DNA of 64,000 bases, taken from contig SVEG01000001.1 in the NCBI GenBank assembly GCA_015057505.1, forward strand, positions 124,001 through 188,000, read 5' to 3'. Positions 35,249 through 44,611 of the stretch are shown here, one piece after another (the stretch's first letter is position 1; every line of letters begins with the position of its first letter). The translations under genes and the position numbers were made by a program. Origin of the DNA: Lachnospiraceae bacterium. GTDB lineage: Bacteria > Bacillota > Clostridia > Lachnospirales > Lachnospiraceae. The notes under the pieces were generated by a model. The model saw only the letters and a program-made list of their open reading frames with translations. It was not told the DNA's origin and searched no databases.

Positions 35249-36121
35249 ATGGAACTCAAATTAGAGAACTTAACCAAAGACTACGGTTCAAACCGTGCGC
35301 TTGACAATTTTAACTTTACTTTTACGGAAGGTGTGTACGGACTCCTTGGTCCTAACGGCGCAGGGAAAAGTACGATGATGAATATAATAACGGATAATCT
35401 TGCGGCGACGTCGGGCAGGATTACTTTCGACGGCGAGGATATTAAGAAGCTTGGGCCGGAGTACCTTAAGCAGATAGGCTTTATGCCACAGCAGCAGAAC
35501 CTGTACCCGTCATTCTCGGGACTAAGGTTTATGTACTATATGGCGGCTCTTAAGGGTATGAAGAAGAAGGAAGCCGACGAGCAGATACCGAAGCTTATTA
35601 AGATGGTAAATCTCATGGGACATGAGGATAAGAAGCTTGGTGCGTATTCGGGTGGTATGAAGCAGAGAATCCTTATTGCGCAGGCGCTTCTCGGCAACCC
35701 GAAGATTCTTATTATGGATGAACCGACGGCGGGACTTGACCCGAAGGAGAGAATCAGAATCCGTAATATCATCTCTGAGGTCAGCATGGATAAAACAGTT
35801 ATTCTTGCGACTCACGTTGTGCCGGATATCGAGTTTATTTCTAAGGAGATTTTGCTTCTCAAGAAGGGTGTGCTTATCGGGCACGGGACGCCGGCGGAGC
35901 TTGTAGCTAAAGTTGTGCCGTATGTGTTCGAGGTCGAGACCGACAGGGAAGGGCTTGAGAAGTACAAGGCGGACTACCGTATCGGTAACATCGGTAGCAG
36001 TGCGACGGATAACGGTAAGTTTATAGTGAGACTTATCGGAGAGAAGAAGCCTGAGGGCGAGGTGCTTGAGGGTACGAGAGCGAGCCTTGAGGATGTGTAT
36101 CTTAGGGCATTTGAGGATTAG
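35249..36121 (+). CDS. ABC transporter ATP-binding protein
   Basis: 290 residues from the ATG at 35249 (SD TTGGAGG). Walker A GPNGAGKST, Q-loop GFMPQQQNLYPS, signature YSGGMKQR, Walker B ILIMDEP and H-loop LATHV are intact. It is like the CcmA/BcrA-type ATPases of ABC-2 exporters. It is the only ATPase in the locus and so probably serves both permeases. Its codon use is noticeably more GC-rich at third positions than the lipoprotein genes before it. Confidence 0.93.
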   Translation: MELKLENLTKDYGSNRALDNFNFTFTEGVYGLLGPNGAGKSTMMNIITDNLAATSGRITFDGEDIKKLGPEYLKQIGFMPQQQNLYPSFSGLRFMYYMAALKGMKKKEADEQIPKLIKMVNLMGHEDKKLGAYSGGMKQRILIAQALLGNPKILIMDEPTAGLDPKERIRIRNIISEVSMDKTVILATHVVPDIEFISKEILLLKKGVLIGHGTPAELVAKVVPYVFEVETDREGLEKYKADYRIGNIGSSATDNGKFIVRLIGEKKPEGEVLEGTRASLEDVYLRAFED

Positions 36122-36128
36122 ATAAATA

Positions 36129-36165
36129 GGAGTTGTTGTAAAAATGTTTGCAACAGTTCCTTTTC
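36129..36165 (+). terminator. Probable terminator of the ABC operon
   Basis: GGAGTTGTTG (36129-36138) pairs with CAACAGTTCC (36151-36160), followed by a short TTTTC. The weak T run makes some read-through likely. Confidence 0.5.
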
Positions 36166-36221
36166 TTAAACATTTCTTAAAACTTTCCCCACTTGTATTT
36201 TAAAACAAAAAATTGCATAAT
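36163..36221 (+). promoter_or_regulatory. Promoter of the OmpR-type two-component genes with 11-bp direct repeats
   Basis: TTCTTAAA occurs at 36163 and 36174, exactly 11 bases apart, as in sites for PhoB/OmpR-family regulators. The promoter TTGTAT (36193-36198), 17 bases, CATAAT (36216-36221) follows. The arrangement fits autoregulation by the encoded regulator; that is inference. Confidence 0.6.
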
Positions 36222-36262
36222 AAACGTATGCTTAAGCACTTTACGTAAAGAGGAGAGTTATT

Positions 36263-36958
36263 ATGTATAATATATTGATATGTGACGATGAGAAAGACAT
36301 TGTATCTGCACTTAAGATATACCTTACTGCCGAAGGCTTCACAACCTTTGAAGCTTATAACGGGCTTGAGGCGATAGAGGCTATTAAGAACAACGAAGTT
36401 CACCTTGTACTCATGGATATTATGATGCCACAAATGGACGGACTTACAGCGATGGTTAAAATAAGGGAAATTTCCAATGTTCCGGTAATACTTCTTACTG
36501 CAAAGAGTGAGGATATGGATAAAGTGCTCGGTCTTACGGTCGGTGCGGATGATTACATAACCAAGCCGTTTAATCCGGTTGAGATGATTGCAAGGGTTAA
36601 ATCACAGCTTCGCCGCTATATGCAACTTGGTGCGGGGCAGGTTAAGGAAGAAGTTTTGCGCATAGGCAGGATTGAGCTTGATGACAAGGCTAAGACCGTG
36701 ACAACGGATGGTAATCCGGTTAATTTAACACCGACGGAATACGAGATACTTAAGCTTTTCATGGAGAATCCGGGAACAGTATTTTCACCGCAGACAATTT
36801 ACAGTAAGGTTTGGAAGGACGTTGCATTTGGTGCGGAGAGTACGGTTGCGGTGCATATCAGACATTTGAGGGAGAAAATCGAGATAAATCCTGCAGAACC
36901 CAAGTACCTTAAAGTTGTTTGGGGGCAGGGCTATAAGATGGAGAAAGGGAGAGAGTAG
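36263..36958 (+). CDS. OmpR/PhoB-family response regulator
   Basis: 231 residues. Receiver domain with CDDEKDI, LVLMDIMMPQMDG (phospho-acceptor Asp), LLTAK and YITKPFNP, then a winged helix (NLTPTEYEILKLFMENPGTV, VHIRHLREKIE, VWGQGYKM). VanR/WalR-like. The downstream kinase gene starts 3 bases after its stop. It may respond to envelope stress or act with the adjacent ABC exporter, but a separate promoter makes that uncertain. Confidence 0.93.
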   Translation: MYNILICDDEKDIVSALKIYLTAEGFTTFEAYNGLEAIEAIKNNEVHLVLMDIMMPQMDGLTAMVKIREISNVPVILLTAKSEDMDKVLGLTVGADDYITKPFNPVEMIARVKSQLRRYMQLGAGQVKEEVLRIGRIELDDKAKTVTTDGNPVNLTPTEYEILKLFMENPGTVFSPQTIYSKVWKDVAFGAESTVAVHIRHLREKIEINPAEPKYLKVVWGQGYKMEKGRE

Positions 36959-36961
36959 CGG

Positions 36962-38914
36962 ATGAAGAGAATCAAGAGTAGTATAACCGTAAAGGTTGTA
37001 GCGATAATTCTTTTTGTATTGTCGCTTTGGGTTACTGTCGGAAGTGTTGTCGGAATAGTTGCTTTATATGAAGAGGGAATATATACAGGTAAAAATGCAT
37101 CGATTACAGAAAGCATATATGAAAGTATAATGTTGAGGTATGGTTCAGAACTTTCACATGAATTTATGGATTGGAAAGATGCAATAGATAATGCAGACGG
37201 AAAAGATGCATATTACTATCAAAAACGAGTAGAAAATTTTGAAAAGAAGTACAGTGCAGAAAATACAAATTATTATTGTGTTATAAAAGATATGTCCGGT
37301 AATGTGATTTTCAGGACAGGTGATATTGGAACATATTCTTATACCAATGGTGAATTTTTTAGTGCAGCAGATGAAAACGGAGATTATACTTCGTATTATT
37401 TCGAAGCATATGTAAGGGCTCCGAAGCTTGCAAACGATGAGTTTGTTCTTGCGGAGAAATTCGGTGATTTTGTTAATAATAATAAATATACACTTATATT
37501 TATACTGGCAGGAAGTATTTTGCTTGAGATACTCTTATTTGTGTTTCTTATGTGCAGTGCCGGTCACAGGAAGGGACAGGAGGGCGTCAACGAGAATTTC
37601 TTCGATAAGATACCGTTTGATGTATTGCTTGTTGCGATAGGATTTGTTGTGGTATTGCTAATTGATATTTTGGATAATAACCTTTACTTGTCATACTATT
37701 ATAATTACTATCGCAATGTTGTATGGGATTGTGTATTGATATTTGTTTGTAGCAGCGGTGTGGTTTTATCAGTTATGGCAGCTTTCATGACTTTTGCAAC
37801 ACGTTTTAAGCTTGGGACCGTATTTAGCAATATGCTTATTGTGCGGGTATGTAAGCTTGTAATAAAGGGCATAAAATATGTAGGCAGACTTATAGCAATA
37901 GCTTTTAAAAATATCGATGTTCTCTGGAAGGTCGGAATTGTATATGCTGTAATGACGTTTTTTGAACTGTTTATGATGCTTGTAGGGAATTCTTATTATT
38001 GGTCAAGCAGTTATTTCGGCTTCATATTGATATGGTTACTTGCAAAGCTTTTTGTTGCGGGAGTATTGGTAATTGTGCTTATTAACTTTAAACAGGTTAG
38101 AATCGCAGCAGAAAAGCTTGCTGAGGGAGATATTAATTATAAAGCAGACACAAAATATATGCAATGGGACATTAAAAAGCATGCCGAGACGCTTAACAGC
38201 ATCGGTGGAGGTTTAAGCAAGGCTGTTGACGAGAAGATGAAGAGTGAGCGCCTTAAAACCGAGCTTATCACTAATGTATCACATGATATAAAAACACCGC
38301 TTACATCAATTATTAATTACGTTGATTTGCTTAAAAAAGAGGAGCTTGACAATGAAAAAGCACAGGAATATCTTGAAGTGCTCGATAGACAGTCAAATCG
38401 CCTTAAAAAGCTTACGGAGGACTTGGTGGAGGCTTCAAAGGCTTCTACAGGTAATATATCCGTGGATAAACAGGAGACAGAGCTTGGGGTACTGCTTTCG
38501 CAAGCAGTCGGAGAATATGAGGAACGCATATATGCGGCAGGGCTTACACCGATAGTGCGTATACCCGAAGAACCGATTACGATTATGACTGACGGAAGAC
38601 TTTTGTGGAGAGTATTTGACAATCTGCTCGGCAATATATGTAAGTATTCTATGCCCGATACGAGAGTGTATATTGAACTTCAAGCGATGTCAAAGGAAGC
38701 GGTTTTTGTATTTCGTAATATTTCAAAGTATGAGCTCAATGTTTCAAGTGACGAGCTTATGGAGCGTTTTGTGCGAGGCGACAGCTCCAGAAATACAGAG
38801 GGTAGTGGTCTTGGATTATCCATTGCCAAGAGTCTCGTGGATTTGCTTGGAGGAACTTTCACACTAAGTGTTGACGGAGATCTCTTTAAAGTGATATTAC
38901 AATTTCCTTTATAG
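36962..38914 (+). CDS. Sensor histidine kinase with multi-helix membrane region
   Basis: 650 residues. One N-terminal helix (13-35), an extracytoplasmic domain (~45-160), then about five more helices (~170-375), a HAMP-like segment (KLAEGDINYKADT), the H-box NVSHDIKTPLTSIINYVDLL and an HATPase domain (NLLGNICKYS; GSGLGLSIAKSLVDLLGG). Partner of the regulator upstream. The five extra helices between sensor loop and HAMP are more than in a simple two-helix kinase. Confidence 0.9.
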   Translation: MKRIKSSITVKVVAIILFVLSLWVTVGSVVGIVALYEEGIYTGKNASITESIYESIMLRYGSELSHEFMDWKDAIDNADGKDAYYYQKRVENFEKKYSAENTNYYCVIKDMSGNVIFRTGDIGTYSYTNGEFFSAADENGDYTSYYFEAYVRAPKLANDEFVLAEKFGDFVNNNKYTLIFILAGSILLEILLFVFLMCSAGHRKGQEGVNENFFDKIPFDVLLVAIGFVVVLLIDILDNNLYLSYYYNYYRNVVWDCVLIFVCSSGVVLSVMAAFMTFATRFKLGTVFSNMLIVRVCKLVIKGIKYVGRLIAIAFKNIDVLWKVGIVYAVMTFFELFMMLVGNSYYWSSSYFGFILIWLLAKLFVAGVLVIVLINFKQVRIAAEKLAEGDINYKADTKYMQWDIKKHAETLNSIGGGLSKAVDEKMKSERLKTELITNVSHDIKTPLTSIINYVDLLKKEELDNEKAQEYLEVLDRQSNRLKKLTEDLVEASKASTGNISVDKQETELGVLLSQAVGEYEERIYAAGLTPIVRIPEEPITIMTDGRLLWRVFDNLLGNICKYSMPDTRVYIELQAMSKEAVFVFRNISKYELNVSSDELMERFVRGDSSRNTEGSGLGLSIAKSLVDLLGGTFTLSVDGDLFKVILQFPL

Positions 38915-38933
38915 CATATAATATTGTAATTTT

Positions 38934-38979
38934 GTTGTCCGCACCGTAAACGCATGAATTACGGGGCGGACGACTTTTT
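38934..38979 (+). terminator. Terminator after the two-component genes
   Basis: GTTGTCCGCACCGTAA pairs with TTACGGGGCGGACGAC (one mismatch, one G-U), followed by TTTTT. Confidence 0.9.
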
Positions 38980-38990
38980 GTTATAAAATA

Positions 38991-39051
38991 TTGACAAAAA
39001 TTTAGTGTACAGTTATGATAAATACGATTGCTGTACACAAATAGGTGTACA
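38991..39051 (+). promoter_or_regulatory. dapL promoter with three TGTACA operator half-sites
   Basis: TTGACA (38991-38996), 17 bases, TATGAT (39014-39019). TGTACA occurs at 39006 (between -35 and -10), 39032 and 39046. The last two form a perfect 7-6-7 inverted repeat, TGTACAC / GTGTACA (39032-39051). The pattern suggests a repressor site of unknown identity over the promoter and start region. Confidence 0.6.
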
Positions 39052-39068
39052 TAGAGAGGAGATTTAAG

Positions 39069-40283
39069 ATGTTCCAGATTAATGAGAATTATTTGAAGTT
39101 ACCGGGTAGTTATTTGTTTTCTACTATCGGCAAGAAAGTAAATGCTTTTATGGCAGCTAACCCTGACAAGAAAGTTATCCGTCTTGGTATTGGTGATGTT
39201 ACATTGCCGCTTGCTCCCGCCATAATTGATGCTATGCATAAAGCAGTTGATGAGATGGGAAGTTCTGATACTTTCCGTGGATATGCACCTGATTTGGGGT
39301 ATGAGTTTTTAAGAAGTGCAATTGTTAAGAATGATTATAACGCAAGAGGCGTTGATATTGCTGTTGACGAGATTTTTGTAAGTGACGGCGCTAAGAGTGA
39401 TTCAGGTAACATCGGCGAGATTTTTGGCAAGAACAACAAAATTGCAGTTTGTGACCCTGTATATCCCGTATATGTTGATTCTAACGCAATGGAAGGAAGA
39501 ACAGGTGAGTACATAGCAGCACAGGAGAAGTGGAGCAATGTAATTTATATGCCTTGTACTGCGGAGAATAATTTTGCACCCGAGCTTCCTACAGAGACAC
39601 CGGATATGATTTATCTTTGCTTCCCGAACAATCCTACAGGTGCAACAATTACCAAGGATGAGCTTCAGAAGTGGGTTGACTATGCTCTTAAGGTAGGCGC
39701 AGTTATTATTTATGATGCGGCTTATGAGGCATATATTTCAGAGGAGAATGTTCCGCATACAATTTATGAGTGCGAAGGCGCAAAGGCTTGTGCGATTGAG
39801 CTTAGAAGCTTTTCTAAGAATGCAGGCTTTACGGGAACAAGACTTGGTTTTACAGTAGTTCCGAAGGAGCTTAAGTGTGGCGATGTGTCTCTTAATGCAT
39901 TGTGGGCAAGAAGACACGGAACCAAATTTAACGGTGCTCCGTACATTATCCAGAGAGCAGGCGAGGCTGTTTATTCAGAGGCAGGCAAGGCTCAGACAAA
40001 GGAGCAGATTGCTTACTATATGAATAATGCCAAGGTTATCAGAGAAGGTCTTAAAGATGCAGGTTTTACAGTATTCGGCGGAGTTAACGCTCCTTATATC
40101 TGGCTTAAGACACCTGATAAGATGACTTCATGGGAATTCTTCGATTACCTTCTTGAGAAGGTTAATATCGTAGGAACACCGGGCTCAGGCTTCGGACCCA
40201 GCGGTGAAGGCTATTTCAGACTGACAGCATTCGGTAGCTATGAGAATACTTTGGCTGCGATTGAACGTATTAAGAATATGTAA
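39069..40283 (+). CDS. dapL: LL-diaminopimelate aminotransferase
   Basis: 404 residues. PLP enzyme converting tetrahydrodipicolinate directly to LL-diaminopimelate for lysine and peptidoglycan synthesis. Evidence: [20 protein letters not shown] at the start, [47 protein letters not shown] and the PLP-Lys motif [15 protein letters not shown], all typical of DapL. I start at 39069 behind GAGGAGA. Monocistronic, with its own promoter and terminator. Confidence 0.93.
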   Translation: MFQINENYLKLPGSYLFSTIGKKVNAFMAANPDKKVIRLGIGDVTLPLAPAIIDAMHKAVDEMGSSDTFRGYAPDLGYEFLRSAIVKNDYNARGVDIAVDEIFVSDGAKSDSGNIGEIFGKNNKIAVCDPVYPVYVDSNAMEGRTGEYIAAQEKWSNVIYMPCTAENNFAPELPTETPDMIYLCFPNNPTGATITKDELQKWVDYALKVGAVIIYDAAYEAYISEENVPHTIYECEGAKACAIELRSFSKNAGFTGTRLGFTVVPKELKCGDVSLNALWARRHGTKFNGAPYIIQRAGEAVYSEAGKAQTKEQIAYYMNNAKVIREGLKDAGFTVFGGVNAPYIWLKTPDKMTSWEFFDYLLEKVNIVGTPGSGFGPSGEGYFRLTAFGSYENTLAAIERIKNM

Positions 40284-40296
40284 ATAAAGATATTTT

Positions 40297-40328
40297 CTGC
40301 CGTATCCTTTGGATGCGGCAGTTTTTTT
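40297..40328 (+). terminator. Terminator after dapL
   Basis: CTGCCGTATCC / GGATGCGGCAG with a TTT loop, followed by TTTTTTT. Confidence 0.92.
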
Positions 40329-40463
40329 GTATAAAATAGTGCGAAAATATAGTATATAAGCACTAAAATTCACTGTGTAATATTCAAAAAACTTGATTTT
40401 ATGTCGATAAAAGTATAAAATAATATTATTAGAAATGTATTCTTTAATGGGGGTGCGCCTGTA

Positions 40464-41546
40464 GTGGCAAAAAGACGCGTTAAAACAAATGATTTGGCTG
40501 CCGGTATGATATTGGCAGATGATGTTTATTCCATGACTGACCAGTTGCTTGTTCCGAAGAATACGATTGTGTCAGAGCGTATTATAGCAAAGTTTCGCTT
40601 TTATTCAGTTCCAGCTGTTAATATTGTTGAGGTTACTGAAGGTGCAAGCATAGAAAATGAAGAAGATGCTCACTTGTCCGAACTTGTAAAAAAGAGCGAA
40701 GAATATAAGGATTTCAGGAAGGACTTTACTGTAGTCACCAAGGAACTCGATGAGATTATGGGTAAGGTTATTGTTGGTGGTCTTAAGCAGGATGACCTTG
40801 AAGATATTGTCCGTAATGAGATGATGCTTTTTGCTAAGCGTGAAGGCAAATACGGACTTATGGACATGTTCCACAATATGCGTGAGATGTCTGATACGGT
40901 ATTTACACATTCCGTTAATGTTTCCATAGTTTCAATTATGCTCGGACGTTGGCTTAAGCTTCCGAAGGAAGAACTTGAGATTTTGGCAGTTGCAGGTCTT
41001 TTACATGACATCGGTAAGACGGAGATTCCGGACACCATTCTTAATAAGCCGTATAAGCTTACGGATAAAGAGTATGAGACAATGAAGACACATGCCCTTA
41101 AGGGATATACATTACTTTCCAATGCGAAGATGGATGAGAGAATCTGTGAGGTTGCACTTAATCATCATGAGCGTTGCGACGGAAGCGGTTATCCGTCAGG
41201 GCTTATGGGAGATAAGATTCCGAAGCTTGCTAAGATTGTTGCGATTGCAGACGTGTATGATGCAATGACAGCGGAGAGAGTATACCGCGATTCCATTTGT
41301 CCGTTTGAGGTAATTGCAGAATTTGAGAACAACGGCTTGTATCTTTTTGAAGCTCCGTATATTATGACTTTCTTAACCAATATCGCCAATACATATAATC
41401 ACAGTGCTGTACGCTTAAGCGACGGCAGAGAGGGTGAGGTTATTATGATTAACAAATTTAACCTCTCAAGACCCGTGGTTAAAGTAGGCGAAGAGTACAT
41501 CGACCTTTCCAAGGAGAAGTCATGTAAGATTCAGACAATTATATAG
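40464..41546 (+). CDS. HD-GYP domain protein (probable cyclic-dinucleotide phosphodiesterase)
   Basis: 360 residues from a GTG start behind GGGGGTG. The N-terminal ~130 residues (LAAGMILADDVYSMTDQLLV) are a domain often found before HD-GYP. Residues ~145-290 carry the metal-binding HD and GYP signatures: LLHDIGKTEIPD, MKTHALKGY, HHERCDGSGYP and IADVYDAMTAERVY. HD-GYP proteins usually degrade c-di-GMP. There is no receiver or membrane segment. A TTGATT/TATAAA-type promoter precedes it. Confidence 0.9.
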   Translation: MAKRRVKTNDLAAGMILADDVYSMTDQLLVPKNTIVSERIIAKFRFYSVPAVNIVEVTEGASIENEEDAHLSELVKKSEEYKDFRKDFTVVTKELDEIMGKVIVGGLKQDDLEDIVRNEMMLFAKREGKYGLMDMFHNMREMSDTVFTHSVNVSIVSIMLGRWLKLPKEELEILAVAGLLHDIGKTEIPDTILNKPYKLTDKEYETMKTHALKGYTLLSNAKMDERICEVALNHHERCDGSGYPSGLMGDKIPKLAKIVAIADVYDAMTAERVYRDSICPFEVIAEFENNGLYLFEAPYIMTFLTNIANTYNHSAVRLSDGREGEVIMINKFNLSRPVVKVGEEYIDLSKEKSCKIQTII

Positions 41547-41555
41547 TTTGAAATT

Positions 41556-41592
41556 AAGCTTATCTGCGTATATGTAGGTAAGCTTTTTTTTT
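41556..41592 (+). terminator. Terminator after the HD-GYP gene
   Basis: AAGCTTATCT (41556-41565) pairs with AGGTAAGCTT (41576-41585), followed by a T run to 41592. Confidence 0.9.
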
Positions 41593-41605
41593 AGATTATC
41601 CGGAC

Positions 41606-41868
41606 GTTTTGAAGCATGTATTTCGGGCAATTATAAATTATATATTTTGCGACTTTGGGAAGGGATTAGAATTCAAGTATTACTATCTGTATCAGCAATA
41701 CACGGACACGATGTCCGTGTAAGCCTCATCTGTGCCACGATGGCACATTTGAGGCGGTTGCGTAAATATAAGTATTCTTTATTTTAGGAATACGTAAGAA
41801 TTCTTATCCCTGCACATTGGAGCATAAAATATATAATTTATAATTGCCCGAAATACATGCTTCAAAAC
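41606..41868. mobile_element. MITE-like element with 43-bp perfect terminal inverted repeats
   Basis: The first 43 bases (beginning GTTTTGAAGCATGTATTTCG) are exactly the reverse complement of the last 43 (41826-41868). The 263-bp unit has no ORF. Inside are smaller hairpins: ACACGGAC/GTCCGTGT around 41700-41720, and GCCTCA...TGAGGC enclosing TGTGCCA/TGGCACA (41723-41755). The whole unit can fold into one long cruciform. It sits precisely between a terminator and the clpB promoter. No clear target-site duplication was found. It may be a non-autonomous transposable unit or a structured repeat family. Confidence 0.75.
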
Positions 41869-41893
41869 TATCTGCAATAAAATAAAAAAAAGC

Positions 41894-41921
41894 TTGCAAA
41901 AATTATTATATGTGTTATAGT
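41894..41921 (+). promoter_or_regulatory. clpB promoter
   Basis: TTGCAA (41894-41899), 16 bases, TATAGT (41916-41921). No CIRCE or CtsR-type box is visible nearby, unlike groESL. Confidence 0.6.
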
Positions 41922-41966
41922 AGTTATAGAACAAATAAGATATTTAACCTGAAAGGGGAGATTTTT

Positions 41967-44549
41967 ATGAATATAAGTAAATTCACAAAGAAATCTATTG
42001 AAGCGGTTAATAACTGCGAGAAGATTGCGTACGACTACGGCAATCAGGAGGTGGATCAGGAGCATTTACTTTACAGCCTGCTTACAATTCCGGAGAGTTT
42101 GATTTTGCGTCTTGTGGAGAAGATGGAGATTTCGAAGGATTATTTTGTGAAGCGTGTTGATGAAGCGCTTAAGAAGAGAGTGAAGGTGTCCGGCGGGCAG
42201 ATTTACATGAGTGCGGCACTTAACAAAGTGCTTCTTGGTGCCGAGGACGAAGCAAAGCATATGGGTGATGAATATGTATCGGTTGAACATCTTTTTCTCT
42301 CGATGCTTAAGGCTCCGAACAAAGAGGTTAAGGAGATATTCCGCGAATATGCAATTACAAGGGAGAGATTTTTACAGGCTCTTTCGACCGTAAGAGGCAA
42401 TCAGAGGGTCACAGGGGATAATCCCGAGGCTACTTACGATACTCTTGAGAAGTACGGACAGGACCTTGTCGAGAAGGCGAGAGCACAGAAGCTTGACCCG
42501 GTTATCGGGCGAGATTCCGAGATAAGAAATGTTATCAGAATTTTATCAAGAAAAACTAAGAACAATCCCGTGCTCATTGGTGAACCGGGTGTAGGTAAGA
42601 CTGCGGTTGTAGAGGGGCTTGCACAGCGTATTGTGCGTGGAGACGTGCCTGAAGGACTTAAGAACAAGAAGATTTTCTCGCTTGATATGGGAGCGCTTGT
42701 TGCCGGTGCGAAGTACCGTGGTGAGTTCGAGGAGCGTCTTAAGGCAGTTCTTGATGAGGTGCGTGGCAGTGACGGAGAAATCATTCTTTTTGTAGATGAG
42801 CTTCATCTTATTGTTGGTGCAGGTAAGACGGACGGTGCTATGGATGCCGGTAATATGTTAAAGCCCATGCTTGCAAGAGGCGAGCTTCATTGTATAGGTG
42901 CAACTACCCTTGATGAGTACAGACAGTATATCGAGAAGGATGCAGCTCTTGAGAGAAGATTCCAGCCGGTTATGGTGGATGAGCCAACAGTTGAGGATAC
43001 CATTTCGATTTTACGTGGTATTAAGGAAAGGTATGAGGTATTCCACGGAGTTAAGATTACCGATTCTGCGCTTGTAAGTGCGGCTACACTTTCGAGCAGA
43101 TATATTTCAGACAGATTTTTGCCTGATAAGGCGATTGATCTTGTGGATGAAGCATGTGCCATGATTAAGACAGAGCTTGATTCAATGCCTGCGGAGCTCG
43201 ATGAACTGTCAAGAAGAGTTATGCAGCTTGAGATTGAAGAGGCGGCACTTAAGAAGGAGACCGATAAACTTAGTCAGGAGCGTCTTGAGGCTCTTCAGGC
43301 AGAGCTTTCTGAACTTAAGGAAAAGCTTACGGCAGGTAAGGCACAGTGGGTTAACGAGAAAAGTGCGGTTGAGAAGGTACAGAAACTTCGCGAAGATATT
43401 GAGAACATTAACAAAGAAATCCAGATTGCACAGCAGCAGTATGACTTAAATAAAGCAGCAGAGCTTCAGTACGGTAAGCTTCCTGCTCTTGAAAAAGAAC
43501 TTGCGCTTGCAGAGGAAAAGGCAGCAGAGAAGCGTGATGATGCACTTTTGCATGAAAGTGTAACAGACGAAGAGATTGCTAAAATTATTTCCAGATGGAC
43601 TGGAATTCCGATTGCCAAGCTTACAGAGAGTGAGCGTAACAAGACACTTCACCTTGCCGCCGAGCTTCATAAGAGAGTTATAGGACAAGACGAGGCTGTA
43701 AGTAAGGTTGCGGAAGCTATTATGCGTTCCAAGGCAGGCATTAAGAATCCGAACAAGCCGATTGGTTCATTTATGTTCCTCGGCCCGACAGGTGTCGGTA
43801 AAACAGAGCTTGCGAAGGCTCTGGCTGAGCAGATGTTTGATAATGAGCAGAATATCGTAAGAATCGATATGAGTGAATATATGGAGAAGCATTCCGTATC
43901 CAGACTTGTCGGAGCTCCTCCCGGATATGTTGGTTATGAAGAGGGCGGACAGCTTACGGAGGCAGTAAGAAGAAAACCTTATTCTGTAGTGCTTTTTGAC
44001 GAGATTGAGAAAGCACATCCCGATGTGTTCAATATTCTTTTGCAGGTGCTTGATGACGGTCGTATCACTGATTCACAGGGCAGAACGGTTGATTTTAAGA
44101 ATACTGTGCTTATCATGACCTCCAATATCGGTTCGGCATACCTTTTGGACGGAATTGATGAGACAGGTGAGATTACCGAGGCGTGTCAGGAATCGGTAAC
44201 AGGTGAATTAAGACGACATTTCAGACCGGAGTTTCTTAACAGACTTGACGAGATGATTATGTTCAAACCGCTTACCAAAGATAATATCAGCAATATTATT
44301 GAACTTATGGTTGCTGATGTAAATAAGCGTCTTGCGGACAGAGAACTTGAAATCATTTTGTCAGATGAAGCAAGAGCAGTTATTATAGACCGTTCTTATG
44401 ATCCTGTTTACGGTGCAAGACCGCTTAAGAGATATCTTCAGAAGACGGTTGAGACACTTGCGGCAAGACTGATCCTTGAAGGTAATGTTTCGATGGGCGA
44501 CACTATTAAAATAATTGTTGAAGATGACGAACTTAAGGCAGTAAAATAA
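41967..44549 (+). CDS. clpB: ATP-dependent chaperone ClpB
   Basis: 860 residues starting at the ATG behind AAAGGGGAG. An N-terminal double Clp repeat domain (residues 1-145) is followed by NBD1 (Walker [10 protein letters not shown]), a long coiled-coil middle domain (~390-525, e.g. [20 protein letters not shown]) that marks ClpB rather than ClpC, and NBD2 ([25 protein letters not shown]). It disaggregates proteins together with DnaK. Monocistronic. The hairpin after it is shared with convergent galE. Confidence 0.95.
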   Translation: MNISKFTKKSIEAVNNCEKIAYDYGNQEVDQEHLLYSLLTIPESLILRLVEKMEISKDYFVKRVDEALKKRVKVSGGQIYMSAALNKVLLGAEDEAKHMGDEYVSVEHLFLSMLKAPNKEVKEIFREYAITRERFLQALSTVRGNQRVTGDNPEATYDTLEKYGQDLVEKARAQKLDPVIGRDSEIRNVIRILSRKTKNNPVLIGEPGVGKTAVVEGLAQRIVRGDVPEGLKNKKIFSLDMGALVAGAKYRGEFEERLKAVLDEVRGSDGEIILFVDELHLIVGAGKTDGAMDAGNMLKPMLARGELHCIGATTLDEYRQYIEKDAALERRFQPVMVDEPTVEDTISILRGIKERYEVFHGVKITDSALVSAATLSSRYISDRFLPDKAIDLVDEACAMIKTELDSMPAELDELSRRVMQLEIEEAALKKETDKLSQERLEALQAELSELKEKLTAGKAQWVNEKSAVEKVQKLREDIENINKEIQIAQQQYDLNKAAELQYGKLPALEKELALAEEKAAEKRDDALLHESVTDEEIAKIISRWTGIPIAKLTESERNKTLHLAAELHKRVIGQDEAVSKVAEAIMRSKAGIKNPNKPIGSFMFLGPTGVGKTELAKALAEQMFDNEQNIVRIDMSEYMEKHSVSRLVGAPPGYVGYEEGGQLTEAVRRKPYSVVLFDEIEKAHPDVFNILLQVLDDGRITDSQGRTVDFKNTVLIMTSNIGSAYLLDGIDETGEITEACQESVTGELRRHFRPEFLNRLDEMIMFKPLTKDNISNIIELMVADVNKRLADRELEIILSDEARAVIIDRSYDPVYGARPLKRYLQKTVETLAARLILEGNVSMGDTIKIIVEDDELKAVK

Positions 44550-44556
44550 TACAAAT

Positions 44557-44596
44557 AAGCGCGCATACCGTGTGGAAGTACGGTAAATGCGCGCTT
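44557..44596. terminator. Bidirectional terminator between clpB and galE
   Basis: AAGCGCGCATACCGT pairs with ACGGTAAATGCGCGCTT. The T stretch after the stem is clearer on the minus strand (TTATTTGTATT) than on +. Confidence 0.75.
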
Positions 44597-44611
44597 TGAA
44601 TTTGTCAAAAA

